The notes under the pieces are model-generated. The model had not been told where the DNA came from. It did no database searches and saw only the letters and a program-made list of their open reading frames with translations. From Bacteroidota bacterium (GTDB lineage: Bacteria; Bacteroidota; Bacteroidia; Flavobacteriales_F; PHOS-HE28): a stretch of DNA of 48,286 nucleotides. Positions 24,134 to 32,784 of this stretch are shown here, piece after piece; position 1 is the first letter of the stretch; each line of letters opens with the position of its first letter. Both the position numbers and the translations under genes were made by a program. The DNA is taken from contig JAFEAI010000266.1 in the NCBI GenBank assembly GCA_018266475.1, forward strand, positions 1-48,286, given 5' to 3'.

Positions 24134-24261
24134 CCCGTACCGTCGGCCTGCGGGATATGCGCCTCCTGGCCGGGGAATGGCAACGGGCGGCCCGGCCCGG
24201 TGCCCATGCACGCGAAGATGCCGAACTTTGGCCCGGCCACCGCCCAGGTGCCCCGGCAACC

Positions 24262-25125
24262 ATGAACCTTTATTCCATCGAAACAGGATTTTTCAAACTG
24301 GACGGCGGCGCCATGTTCGGCGTGGTGCCCAAAACACTGTGGGGCAGCAAGCACCCGGCAGATGCGGACAACCTGTGTACATGGGCCATGCGCTGCCTGC
24401 TGGTGGAAACCGGCGGCCACTTGGTGCTCATCGACAATGGCATCGGCAACAAGCAGGATGAAAAGTTCTTCAGCCATTACAAGCTCCACGGCAGCGCCAC
24501 CTTGGAGGGTTCGCTGAAGAAGCACGGCTTCACGCCGGACGACATCACGGACGTCCTCCTCACCCACCTGCACTTCGACCATTGCGGGGGCAGCATCAAG
24601 CGGCAGGGGGAAAAACTTGTGCCCGCCTTCCGCAACGCCCGCTACTGGAGCAACCGCTTCCACTGGGAATGGGCCACCCGGCCAAACCCCCGGGAAAAGG
24701 CCAGCTTCCTGCGGGAGAACATCCTGCCCATCCAGGAAAGCGGCCAATTGAACTTTGTGGAAGCGGACAGGAAAACTGAAGCCGACACGCCATACGTGAA
24801 GGATCTGTTTCCCGGTTTCGACGTGCTGATGGTAAACGGCCACACGGATGCCATGATGATCCCGCACATCGCCTACAAGGGCCGCACGCTGGTGTACCTG
24901 GCCGACCTGATCCCCAGCGCGCACCACATCCCCATCCCCTGGGTGATCAGTTACGACACGCGCCCGCTGCTGAGCATGCAGGAGAAGGCGCCCGTGCTGG
25001 AGAAGGCGGCAGATGCGGGCTCGATCCTCTTTTTCGAGCATGATGACGTTACCGAATGCGCCGTGGTGGAGCGCACGGAAAAAGGCGTGCGCCTGAAGGA
25101 GGCCATGCCCCTGTCGGCCTGGTAG
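24262..25125 (+). CDS. MBL-fold metallo-hydrolase
   Basis: A 287-residue metallo-beta-lactamase-fold protein. The zinc motif THLHFDH (101-107) is followed by further ligands in VNGHTDA and VYLADLIPS. The N-terminus, with a GGAMFGVVPKTLW stretch, and overall length match the branch that includes quorum-quenching lactonases and alkyl/aryl hydrolases. It is probably cytoplasmic, since there is no signal peptide. The start at 24262 is favoured because a GAACTTTG -7-like box lies at 24223-24230; the longer frame would begin before that box. The precise substrate is not readable. Confidence 0.88.
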   Translation: MNLYSIETGFFKLDGGAMFGVVPKTLWGSKHPADADNLCTWAMRCLLVETGGHLVLIDNGIGNKQDEKFFSHYKLHGSATLEGSLKKHGFTPDDITDVLLTHLHFDHCGGSIKRQGEKLVPAFRNARYWSNRFHWEWATRPNPREKASFLRENILPIQESGQLNFVEADRKTEADTPYVKDLFPGFDVLMVNGHTDAMMIPHIAYKGRTLVYLADLIPSAHHIPIPWVISYDTRPLLSMQEKAPVLEKAADAGSILFFEHDDVTECAVVERTEKGVRLKEAMPLSAW

Positions 25126-25128
25126 CGC

Positions 25129-25500
25129 TCACCTATCCGGGCCGCCGCCCCAGCGAAACCCGAACAGGCGCAGGCCCCTGCGGGGAATGCCGATGTACAC
25201 GCCGTCCGCGCGTTCCTGCACCGGGTACACCACGGCTGTTTCCGCGCCGCCCGCGCGGTTGCGCCCGGTGCGCAGGTCGAACCCCATTTGATGCACCGGG
25301 CATACCACGCAGGCATCCTCGCACCAGCCGCCGATGAAGCTGCTGCCCTGGTGCGGGCAGCGGTCCAGCAAGGCATGCAGGCGGCCCTGGTGGCGCACAA
25401 TGCAAACCGCCCTGCCGCCCACGCGCACGCCCAGCAATGCGCCCTCCGCCAACTGTTCGGGCCTGCCTTTGCGCACCCTGTGCCACCGTATCGCCGCCAT
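25129..25500 (-). CDS. Small Rieske [2Fe-2S] ferredoxin-like protein
   Basis: A 123-residue protein with both Rieske motifs: C48-P-H50 followed by QGSSFIGG, and C67-P-V-H70 followed by QMGFDLRTG. It lacks membrane segments and oxygenase domains, so it resembles small ferredoxin subunits such as NirD/biphenyl-type electron carriers. I chose the ATG at 25500, which overlaps the comEC stop (25498-25502), so the two genes are probably co-transcribed. The upstream frame would add 39 non-conserved residues. The electron-transfer partner is not in view. Confidence 0.85.
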   Translation of the reverse strand: MAAIRWHRVRKGRPEQLAEGALLGVRVGGRAVCIVRHQGRLHALLDRCPHQGSSFIGGWCEDACVVCPVHQMGFDLRTGRNRAGGAETAVVYPVQERADGVYIGIPRRGLRLFGFRWGGGPDR

Positions 25501-27563
25501 CAGGGGCGAACATACGCCCCTTGTTCCCGCATATCGAATACGGGCACCTTCAGCTCCGCAGCCCGCTGCTGCAGGCCCATGCGGGTCCTTCGGTCCAGGT
25601 TCGGGCACAGCACCCATTGGGCGGCTTGCCCCCCGGGCAAGTCCCCCGGTCCATGCCCATGCGGTGCCTTGCCGTGAAATACCAGCACTTCGCCCACGGA
25701 CGGTGAAGAAGGAGGATATCCGCCTGCGGCATCGCGGAACAAATACGTGTCGCGGCCGATCCCCACGGAAGCGGGCAAGCTGTCGGTGCGCACCACCCGG
25801 AAGGCCCCTGCATCACGGGCGTGCTGCGCAATGCTGCGGTCCGCGCGGTCCGTGGCCCCCGTGGTGAAAGCATAGAGCGTGCGCCCTTGTACAAAGGCAG
25901 TGGTGACGCCTTCCTTTGCCTGGTACACGGCAAACCCTTGCTGGCCATTGCGCCGATGGGCGGTCCAAGCCCATCCGAACAGCAGCACGGCGAGCATGGC
26001 CACGGAGCCCATGCGCGCCCAACGGCGGCGTAGCAGCAGCCAAAAGGAAGCGCACACCAGCAGCACGTACATGCCGGCCATGCCCCAAAATCCCACGCGC
26101 ACGGCAGGATAGGCCCCGGGCAGGTCCGCGAAGAAGCCCGCCAGCAGGCCCAGCAGCAGCAACAGCCACTTCATGCCCACGGCCACGGCAGGGCCCAGCA
26201 CGGGCACGGCATGCACGGCCAGCAGCAGGATGCCTCCATAGACCTCGATCCCCACCAGCCCCACGATCACCATGTTGGCCGGCAGGAACCATACCGGGAA
26301 GGCGCGGAACATGTACAGGCAAAGCGGAAGCGTGAAGGCCTGCGCAGCCAGGCTTACCGCCAGCAAGGACCAGAAAAAGCCGGCCACCGCATTGGGAGGC
26401 GCCCACAGGCGCACAAGGGGCTGGTAGAACACGATGATGCCCAGCACCGCAAGGAACGAAAGCTGGAACCCCAGCTGCGCCAGCATCTGCGGGTCCCAAA
26501 GCAGCAACAACACCCCTGCACAGGCCAACCCGTTCAGCGAACCGGTCCGCCAGCGCACCATCTCCGCCACGGTAAAGAGGGAGAACATGATGGTGGCACG
26601 CAACACCGAGGGCTCGAACCCCGTAAGGCCCGCATAGCCCCACAGCGCTGCCAGGGCGGCCATGCCGCGCAGCCAGCGCCCGCGCCGGCCCTTCCCCAGA
26701 AATACCAGGCCCCACAGCACGGCTACATAGATGATGCCCACGTGCGAACCGCTCACGGCAAGCACATGAATGGTGCCGCTGCGGATGAATGCCTGGTTCT
26801 GGTCGGTCGCCATCTCATCCCTGATCCCCAGCAGCAGGGCCTTGGCCAATGCGCGCTCCCGTTCCGGCAACCCCGATGCCTTCAACCATGCGGAAATGCG
26901 GTCCCTCATTTGCTCAAATCCGCTCTTTTCCACCGGTGGCCCCATGAACGCCCAATGCTCCTTCGGGGCAAAGCATTCGTGGTACACCCCGCGGCTGGCG
27001 GCCCATTGGCGCGCATCAAACCCGCCCGGATCGGGCACCTTGGTGATCGGCAGCACGGCCGCCGCCAGCACCAGCCGATCACCGGCCCGCACGGTGCGCC
27101 CGGAGCTGTCCGAAAGCAACGTGACCAGCAGCCCTCCGCTCGCCGGCCGCGCCCCTGCCCCATCCACCACGGCACGTGCCTTGGCCCATGCACGCACGAT
27201 GCCTGCCCTTGCCGAAGCCACTTGCTCCACTTCCACCACCACGCCATTGGCCGCCTGAAACGCCCCTCCCACATGGTCCGGGCGACGCAGGGGATCGCGC
27301 AGCGCCTGCCAGAACACGCCTATGCAAAGCACCAGCGCGAAAAACACCGCTCCGGGAACCCAGCGCCACCGGTACTGCTGCGGCCGGAATGAAACCCACA
27401 GCCACACGATGAACAGGCCGATCACCCATGCCCACCCCGCCACCAGGCCCGGCAGCATCCACCGCCCCAGCAACAGCCCGGCAATGAACGGCACGGCGGC
27501 GCGCAGAAATGGCGCACGCGCCAAGGCACTGGACAGGCGATCGCTGTTGCGCATGGGTTCCAT
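25500..27563 (-). CDS. comEC: ComEC/Rec2 family DNA-uptake channel protein
   Basis: A 687-residue membrane protein. N-terminal helices are followed by a DUF4131-type OB-fold region (about 80-190), then the competence domain with LLGIRDEM, RSGTIHVLAVSGSHVGII and TGFEPSVLRATIM, three classic ComEC segments, and about ten membrane helices. The C-terminal part is short and shows no HxHxDH zinc motif, so the metallo-beta-lactamase nuclease domain is degenerate or missing. ComEC forms the inner-membrane channel for single-stranded DNA in natural transformation. Start options are ATG 27563 or 27554; a GGAGGG stretch upstream slightly favours the first. Confidence 0.9.
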   Translation of the reverse strand: MEPMRNSDRLSSALARAPFLRAAVPFIAGLLLGRWMLPGLVAGWAWVIGLFIVWLWVSFRPQQYRWRWVPGAVFFALVLCIGVFWQALRDPLRRPDHVGGAFQAANGVVVEVEQVASARAGIVRAWAKARAVVDGAGARPASGGLLVTLLSDSSGRTVRAGDRLVLAAAVLPITKVPDPGGFDARQWAASRGVYHECFAPKEHWAFMGPPVEKSGFEQMRDRISAWLKASGLPERERALAKALLLGIRDEMATDQNQAFIRSGTIHVLAVSGSHVGIIYVAVLWGLVFLGKGRRGRWLRGMAALAALWGYAGLTGFEPSVLRATIMFSLFTVAEMVRWRTGSLNGLACAGVLLLLWDPQMLAQLGFQLSFLAVLGIIVFYQPLVRLWAPPNAVAGFFWSLLAVSLAAQAFTLPLCLYMFRAFPVWFLPANMVIVGLVGIEVYGGILLLAVHAVPVLGPAVAVGMKWLLLLLGLLAGFFADLPGAYPAVRVGFWGMAGMYVLLVCASFWLLLRRRWARMGSVAMLAVLLFGWAWTAHRRNGQQGFAVYQAKEGVTTAFVQGRTLYAFTTGATDRADRSIAQHARDAGAFRVVRTDSLPASVGIGRDTYLFRDAAGGYPPSSPSVGEVLVFHGKAPHGHGPGDLPGGQAAQWVLCPNLDRRTRMGLQQRAAELKVPVFDMREQGAYVRP

Positions 27564-27659
27564 CGGTTCCCTCCGGGCACCGCCGGCACTTGCCGGCCCT
27601 TCTCCACGGGGAACAAGGTAGTTGCATTCGCCGGTCCTTCCGCATCCCGGCCCGCAACC

Positions 27660-27667
27660 GATCTTTG
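27660..27667 (+). promoter_or_regulatory. -7-like box (GATCTTTG) before the DUF5683 gene
   Basis: GATCTTTG differs from TAnnTTTG only at the first base and lies 12 bases before the ATG at 27680. The same octamer followed by CGGCGC occurs before the type B T9SS gene on the minus strand (18020-18027), which supports a promoter role. Confidence 0.4.
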
Positions 27668-27679
27668 CGGCGCTGCACC

Positions 27680-28261
27680 ATGGCGCGCTGGAAAACATCT
27701 TTGGCCTTTTGCACCTGCATGGCCCTGGGCGGAACCCTCCGGGCCGCTGCCCTGCAACCGGACAGCACCCGGGCGGACAGTGCCCGAAGCGGGGATTGGC
27801 GCATGCGGCACCAGCCCGCCCGCGCGGCCCTCTACTCGGCCATTCTCCCGGGCGCCGGCCAGGTGTACAACCGCAAGTACTGGAAAGCACCCATCGTCTT
27901 GGCCGGCCTTGGCACCTGCTGGTGGTTCATCCAGGACAACAACACGCAGTTCCAACGGTACAAGACCGCGTACTTGGACGTGGTGAACGGGCGCGCCGAC
28001 GAGTTCAACGGCCGGTACAGCGCCGCCCAGTTGCGCAATGTGGCGGACACCTACCAGCGCTGGCGCGACCTCAGCTATGTGGCTGCCGGCCTGGTGTATG
28101 GCCTGAACATCGTGGATGCCACGGTGGACGGCTATTTCGTACGTTTTGACGTAAGCCCGAACCTCGCCCTGCGGGCCGGCCCCAGCCTGGACCTGATGGC
28201 AAAGGGGGCCGCCGGCCTTACGCTCTCCTTCCAGGTCCATTCGCACCCGCACGCACCATGA
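27680..28261 (+). CDS. DUF5683 family protein
   Basis: A 193-residue protein. A signal-peptide-like start (WKTSLAFCTCMALGGTLRAAA) is followed by the DUF5683 core: ARAALYSAILPGAGQVYNRKYWKAP in two conserved pieces, a membrane segment IVLAGLGTCWWFI, and a second amphipathic segment DLSYVAAGLVYGLNIVDATVDG. The function of the family is unknown. It typically precedes dapB and lepB in Bacteroidota, as here; its stop overlaps the dapB ATG (28258-28261). The start at 27680 is supported by a GATCTTTG box just upstream. Confidence 0.85.
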   Translation: MARWKTSLAFCTCMALGGTLRAAALQPDSTRADSARSGDWRMRHQPARAALYSAILPGAGQVYNRKYWKAPIVLAGLGTCWWFIQDNNTQFQRYKTAYLDVVNGRADEFNGRYSAAQLRNVADTYQRWRDLSYVAAGLVYGLNIVDATVDGYFVRFDVSPNLALRAGPSLDLMAKGAAGLTLSFQVHSHPHAP

Positions 28262-28977
28262 AGATCGCGCTCTACGGATACGGCAAAATGGGAAAAGCCA
28301 TTGAACAGGCCGCCCATGGCCGCGGCCACCAAGTGGTGCTGAAGGTGGACCGGGAAAATGCCGGGGCGCCTCCGGCCGGGGCGGATGTCGCCATTGAGTT
28401 CAGCCGACCTGATACCGCGTTGGCCAACATGCGCCTGTGCCTGGAACACCGCGTGCCCGTGGTGGTGGGCACCACGGGATGGCACGACAGGCTTGCCGAG
28501 GTGGAGGCCCTGGTGGAAGCCGCCCATGGCAGCTTGCTTTGGGCCAGCAACTTCAGCATCGGCGTCAATCTGTTCTTCAAGCTGAACAAATACCTGGCCG
28601 GGCTGATGGACCTGCATACCGGCTATGCTGCGGAGATCGAAGAGACCCACCACGTGCATAAGCTCGACGCGCCAAGCGGCACCGCCATCACCCTGGCGCA
28701 GGGCATAGCACAACGCCACCACCGCTACCACGGCTGGAAGCTGGCAGGATCGGAACAGCCCGATGGCACGGGCGCGGTGCCGATCCACAGCCACCGCACC
28801 GGTGAAGTACCGGGCACGCATACGGTAACCTGGGCTAGCCCGGAAGACCGCATCCAGATCACGCACGAGGCCTTCGGCCGCCAGGGATTCGCCACGGGCG
28901 CCGTGGTAGCCGCCGAATGGCTGCGCGGCAGGCACGGCCTCTTCACCATGGAAGACCTGCTCGGCCATGCCCTGTAA
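28258..28977 (+). CDS. dapB: 4-hydroxy-tetrahydrodipicolinate reductase
   Basis: A 239-residue DapB. The N-terminal nucleotide-binding loop is YGYGKMGKA (7-15), GTTGW marks the end of the Rossmann domain, and ETHHVHKLDAPSGTA (about 129-143) is the catalytic and substrate loop with the His pair and Lys. It reduces the cyclised product of DapA with NAD(P)H in the diaminopimelate/lysine pathway, feeding peptidoglycan. It is shorter than the roughly 270 residues of E. coli DapB, as in other Bacteroidota. It is coupled to DUF5683 by an ATGA overlap. Confidence 0.95.
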   Translation: MKIALYGYGKMGKAIEQAAHGRGHQVVLKVDRENAGAPPAGADVAIEFSRPDTALANMRLCLEHRVPVVVGTTGWHDRLAEVEALVEAAHGSLLWASNFSIGVNLFFKLNKYLAGLMDLHTGYAAEIEETHHVHKLDAPSGTAITLAQGIAQRHHRYHGWKLAGSEQPDGTGAVPIHSHRTGEVPGTHTVTWASPEDRIQITHEAFGRQGFATGAVVAAEWLRGRHGLFTMEDLLGHAL

Positions 28978-28984
28978 GCGCCGG

Positions 28985-28992
28985 TACCTTTG
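28985..28992 (+). promoter_or_regulatory. Bacteroidota -7 box (TACCTTTG) before the signal peptidase pair
   Basis: TACCTTTG matches the consensus exactly and lies between the dapB stop and the first lepB ATG (29056). There is no TTG at the -33 position. It suggests that the lepB genes can be transcribed independently of DUF5683-dapB. Confidence 0.5.
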
Positions 28993-29055
28993 CAACTTTT
29001 AGCCCCGGATAGCAAGTTCCTTGCCCACCTTGCGCCCCGCCTTCACCACCTGCCC

Positions 29056-30615
29056 ATGATCGCCTGGTTCCTTCTTGCCCTCTACATCGCCGCCTTGTTC
29101 ATCTGCCTGCCGAAGATCTTCGCCAAGGCCGGTGAAGCTGCCTGGAAAGGCGCCGTGCCCCTGTACAACCTGGTGGTATGGAACAAGATCCTCGGGAAGC
29201 CTTGGTACTGGCTGGTCCTGTTGCTGGTGCCCGGGGTGAACCTGCTGATGCTCATCATCTACAATGTGAACACCAGCATCGCGCTCGGCAAACGCACGCT
29301 GAAGGAGCATGTGATCATGGTGCTCGTGCCCTGGGTGGAACTGTCAAACCTGGCCTTCCACCCCAAGTACAAATGGGTGGGCCCCATCCCTCCCGGGCAG
29401 CGCAAGCGCAACCTCCTTGGCCAGTGGGGCGATGCCATTCTCTTCGCCGTGATCGTGGCCACCGCGTTCCGCGCCTTCACCTTCGAGGCCTTCACTATCC
29501 CCACCGAATCCATGGAAAAATCCCTGCTCGTGGGCGATTACCTGTTCGTAAGCAAGCTCAGCTACGGCCCGCGCCTGCCCATGACGCCGGTTACCTTCCC
29601 CTTCACCCACCACACCCTGCCGCTTACCGACCACACGCCCAGCTTCACCAACTGGTTCAAGCTGCCGTACATGCGCCTGCCCGGCTTTGGCAAGCCCCAA
29701 AAGGGCGATGCCGTGGTGTTCAACTTTCCCGAAGGCGACACCGTGGTGGCCAACTTCCAGAACATGAGCTACTACCAGCTAGTGCGCATGAGCGGACGGG
29801 ACAACCTGGTGAACCGCCACCGCGTGGTGTTCACCCTGCCCGATGGCCGCAAGGGCAGCAGGCCCGCCGGCGACATCCTGGTGCGCCCGGTGGACAAGCA
29901 GGAAAACTACATCAAGCGCTGCGTGGGCACACCGGGGGACACCATCGAGGTGGTGGACGGCGTGGTACACGTCAACAGCAAGGCGGAACCGCTGGTGGCC
30001 ACCGGCCAGTATGCCTACGATTTCGTGGTCAAGGACCCCTTCAACAAGCGGGTGCTCAAGGACCAGTACGACATCACCACCACGGACGTCACTGAGGATA
30101 ACGGCATCGCCGAGATCCCCTTGACGGCCAGCAACGCCGAAGCACTTGGCAAATTCGGAAACGTGGTGAGCATGACGCGCGAAGACAAGCCCCGTGGAGC
30201 GTATGGCGCCAAGGACTTCTGGCCCATCTTCCCCAACAACCCCGCCTTCAATTGGAGCGAGGACAACTTCGGCCCGCTGTGGATTCCCAAGGCCGGTGCC
30301 TCCATCAAGCTCACCGCCGCCAACCTGCCGCTGTACCGGCGCGCCATTACGGCCTATGAAGGCAACACGCTGGATGAAAAGAACGGATCCATCTGGATCA
30401 ATGGTGTGCAAACGGACACCTACACCTTCAAGCAGGACTACTATTGGATGATGGGCGACAACCGCCACCGCTCGCAGGATTCGCGCTTCTGGGGCTTTGT
30501 GCCCTACGACCACGTGGTGGGCAAGGCCGTACTGGTTTGGCTTACGGTGGACCCCGAGAAAGGCGGCTTCCCCTCGGGCATCCGCTGGAAGCGGTTGTTC
30601 ACCCGGGTGCGATGA
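29056..30615 (+). CDS. lepB: Signal peptidase I with N-terminal membrane extension
   Basis: A 519-residue type I signal peptidase. An N-terminal DUF5684-like region with about three membrane helices (1-100) precedes the S26 peptidase domain. The catalytic Ser is S152 in TIPTESMEKSL, the general-base Lys is K287 in YIKRCVGTPGD, and MGDNRHRSQDSRFWG is the conserved box E. A large insertion lies between Lys and box E. It removes signal peptides from exported proteins at the outer face of the inner membrane, including the many secreted proteins of this window. The start at 29056 begins the first helix. It overlaps the second peptidase as ATGA. Confidence 0.94.
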   Translation: MIAWFLLALYIAALFICLPKIFAKAGEAAWKGAVPLYNLVVWNKILGKPWYWLVLLLVPGVNLLMLIIYNVNTSIALGKRTLKEHVIMVLVPWVELSNLAFHPKYKWVGPIPPGQRKRNLLGQWGDAILFAVIVATAFRAFTFEAFTIPTESMEKSLLVGDYLFVSKLSYGPRLPMTPVTFPFTHHTLPLTDHTPSFTNWFKLPYMRLPGFGKPQKGDAVVFNFPEGDTVVANFQNMSYYQLVRMSGRDNLVNRHRVVFTLPDGRKGSRPAGDILVRPVDKQENYIKRCVGTPGDTIEVVDGVVHVNSKAEPLVATGQYAYDFVVKDPFNKRVLKDQYDITTTDVTEDNGIAEIPLTASNAEALGKFGNVVSMTREDKPRGAYGAKDFWPIFPNNPAFNWSEDNFGPLWIPKAGASIKLTAANLPLYRRAITAYEGNTLDEKNGSIWINGVQTDTYTFKQDYYWMMGDNRHRSQDSRFWGFVPYDHVVGKAVLVWLTVDPEKGGFPSGIRWKRLFTRVR

Positions 30616-31547
30616 AGCTGGCCGGGAGGCTGAAAAAAATCCCCGAATGGGGCCAGGCCCTCCTGCTCGCCTTGGGCTTGCTGCTGCTGCTGCACTTGTT
30701 CGTCCTTCGCTGGGTAACGGTGCGCAGCACCAGCATGTACGCCACGCTGCTGCCCGGCGACCTGGTGGGCGTGGAACGGTGGGCCGCCTGGACCGGCCTG
30801 CACCGCGGCGACATCGCCGTGTTCCACGATCCCGTGCAGGACGACCGCCCCATGCACCAACGGCAATTGCTGGTGAAGCGCATTGCCGGAGGACCTGGTG
30901 ACGTAGTGGAGATCCGGGATGGAAACCTGTTCGTCAACGGCATCGCCGTGCCCCCCGCCCCCGGCCAAACCGGGCGGTGGATGGTCCGCCTGAAGGAAGG
31001 AACCGATGCCAGCGGGCTGCTGGCGCAGATCGGCCTGCCCGCCGATTACGTGCTTGCTGGCCGCACCGTTTTTGAACTTCCCTTGAACGAGGCCCTGGCC
31101 GCCCGCCTGCGGAAGCTGCCCGAAGTGGAGGATGCCGACCTGCAGGGAAGCAGCCGCCGGGCGGCAAACAACCTGTTTCCCTTCGGCCCCAACTTCCGAT
31201 GGAACAATGACAACTACGGCCCCCTCCACGTGCCTGCCGCAGGGGATACGGTGGATATAACCCCGTACACCCTGCCGATCTACGACCGCATCATCAGCCG
31301 GTACGAGCAAAATGTCCTGGCCGCCACCGGCAAGGAACTCACGATCAATGGCAAGGCGGCCAACCGCTATGTCATCCGCAAAAACTACTACTTCGTCCTT
31401 GGCGACAGCCGAGATTTCAGCGCCGATTCCCGCTACTGGGGCTTCGTTCCCGGGGATCATCTTGTGGGCCGCGCCTCCTTTGTACTGCTCAATGCACGGT
31501 CCTTTGGCGGGCATCCCGTACAAGGGCGCATCCTCAAAGGCCTGTAG
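30612..31547 (+). CDS. lepB: Second signal peptidase I
   Basis: A 311-residue S26 signal peptidase with a single N-terminal membrane anchor (about 15-32). The catalytic Ser is S41 in RSTSMYATLLPGD, the Lys is K89 in LLVKRIAGGPGD, and LGDSRDFSADSRYWG is box E. All catalytic elements are intact, so this is a second active peptidase, not a relic. It lacks the N-terminal extension of its neighbour, and the two differ widely in sequence, which argues for old paralogs with divided substrates. Start fixed by the four-base overlap with the first gene. Confidence 0.93.
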   Translation: MKLAGRLKKIPEWGQALLLALGLLLLLHLFVLRWVTVRSTSMYATLLPGDLVGVERWAAWTGLHRGDIAVFHDPVQDDRPMHQRQLLVKRIAGGPGDVVEIRDGNLFVNGIAVPPAPGQTGRWMVRLKEGTDASGLLAQIGLPADYVLAGRTVFELPLNEALAARLRKLPEVEDADLQGSSRRAANNLFPFGPNFRWNNDNYGPLHVPAAGDTVDITPYTLPIYDRIISRYEQNVLAATGKELTINGKAANRYVIRKNYYFVLGDSRDFSADSRYWGFVPGDHLVGRASFVLLNARSFGGHPVQGRILKGL

Positions 31548-31566
31548 GCTTCCGTACCTTGCACCC

Positions 31567-32052
31567 ATGCGATCACTCCTGGCTCCTGCACTGGCCCTGG
31601 CCTTGTTCGCCTGCACATCCTCAGGGCCGGAGCGGCTTTGCAAGCGCTTCTTCACCCCCTACCCGGACATGGTGGGCCAACGTGCCCGTACCGCGCTCAA
31701 CGGGCCCTTGCTGGATGCCATGGCCTTGTATGCAAAAAGTGATTACCAGGGGGCCATCCCCGCCCTGCAGCAAGTGGTTGAAAAAGACCCGCGCAACAGC
31801 ATGGCACGCCTGTACCTGGTAAGCTCCCTTTTGGCCACGGGCGACCCCTACAAGGCGGAAATGCACTTGGATTTCATGGAGAACTACAAGGACCGCAGTT
31901 ACGCCGACCAGGTGGACTGGTACAACGCGCTGTGCTGGCTTTGCGAAGGGAACGCCAAACGGGCAGCGGTACAGGCGGAATGGATCGCCGGCCGCCCCCA
32001 TACCTACCGCAAGGAAGCGGCCGAACTGGCCAAAGCCTTGGGCAATCCCTGA
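31567..32052 (+). CDS. TPR-containing lipoprotein
   Basis: A 161-residue protein with a lipoprotein signal peptide; the lipobox is LFAC with lipidated C16. The mature part holds tetratricopeptide-like helices (SDYQGAIPALQQVVEKDP, then SMARLYLVSSLLATGDPYKA). Probably anchored in the outer or inner membrane as a protein-interaction module; no partner is evident. TACCTTGC (31555-31562) lies four bases before the ATG and resembles a -7 box. It lies between the signal peptidases and a Nudix gene. Confidence 0.8.
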   Translation: MRSLLAPALALALFACTSSGPERLCKRFFTPYPDMVGQRARTALNGPLLDAMALYAKSDYQGAIPALQQVVEKDPRNSMARLYLVSSLLATGDPYKAEMHLDFMENYKDRSYADQVDWYNALCWLCEGNAKRAAVQAEWIAGRPHTYRKEAAELAKALGNP

Positions 32053-32058
32053 ACCGCA

Positions 32059-32724
32059 GTGCCGCTCTCCGCTACCGAATTGCAATCCCGCCTGCGGCAA
32101 CCCCTTCCGGGGCATAATGCCTTTGCTGCGTTGAACGGCTATCCGCGGCCTTCGGTGGAAGCCGCCCTTGGCATGCAGCCGCCGCCCCGTGAGAGTGCCG
32201 TGCTCATCCTTGTGTATCCGCTGAACGGCATCGACCATACCCTGCTGATGCGCCGCCCCGTGTACAAAGGCGTCCATAGCGGGCAGATCGGGTTCCCGGG
32301 CGGCAAGCGCGAACCCGGCGACCGGTCCCTGCGGGATACCGCCCTGCGTGAATTCCGGGAGGAAACCGGGGCCGCCACGGTGGAGTTTCAAGTGGTGGGC
32401 AAGCTCTCGCAAGTGTACATCCCGCCCAGCCGCACGGTGGTAACCCCCATGGTGGCCTGGGCGCCTGCATTGGGGGCGGTGCATCCCGACCCCCATGAAG
32501 TGGCCGCCCTGCTGGACGTGCCGGTGGGCGACCTGCTGCGCGATGACATCCTGCGCCGGAAGTCCATCCCCATGGGCATCGCCGGCATGGAACGCATGGC
32601 CGCCTATTGGGAGGTTCAAGGCCAAGTGGTGTGGGGCGCCACCGCCCTGATGATCGCGGAATTGCGCGCAATTCTTGGCGTACCCCTCCCTCCTCTGCCA
32701 AAATGCGGCCCTGTGGATAAGTAA
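32059..32724 (+). CDS. Nudix hydrolase, CoA pyrophosphatase-like
   Basis: A 221-residue Nudix protein. The Nudix box GGKREPGDRSLRDTALREFREETGA is complete in the GX5EX7REUXEEXGU pattern (about 76-100; only the key residues matter here: E81, R92, E93, E96, E97 by rough count). The flanking sequence ESAVLILVYP and HSGQIGFPGG matches the NudL/CoA pyrophosphatase group, which hydrolyses CoA to 4'-phosphopantetheine and ADP. The start is GTG at 32059, six bases after the TPR gene stop. Confidence 0.87.
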   Translation: MPLSATELQSRLRQPLPGHNAFAALNGYPRPSVEAALGMQPPPRESAVLILVYPLNGIDHTLLMRRPVYKGVHSGQIGFPGGKREPGDRSLRDTALREFREETGAATVEFQVVGKLSQVYIPPSRTVVTPMVAWAPALGAVHPDPHEVAALLDVPVGDLLRDDILRRKSIPMGIAGMERMAAYWEVQGQVVWGATALMIAELRAILGVPLPPLPKCGPVDK

Positions 32725-32735
32725 CCGCCAGGCCA

Positions 32736-32766
32736 TTGCGCCCGTACCACGGTTCCTGTACATTTG
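32736..32766 (+). promoter_or_regulatory. Complete Bacteroidota promoter (TTG, 20 bases, TACATTTG)
   Basis: TTG (32736-32738) is followed after exactly 20 bases by TACATTTG (32759-32766), matching the -33/-7 promoter described for Bacteroidota (TTTG or TTG, 19-21 bases, TAnnTTTG). The T9SS type A gene starts 18 bases downstream at 32785. This is the clearest promoter in the window. Confidence 0.75.
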
Positions 32767-32784
32767 TCCTACATCCCGTGCATC

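Noticed and set aside
22985-24259. Minus-strand 424-residue ORF opposite the channel gene
   Set aside because: Antisense shadow, no motif, and the plus-strand channel has an intact filter and binding lobes.
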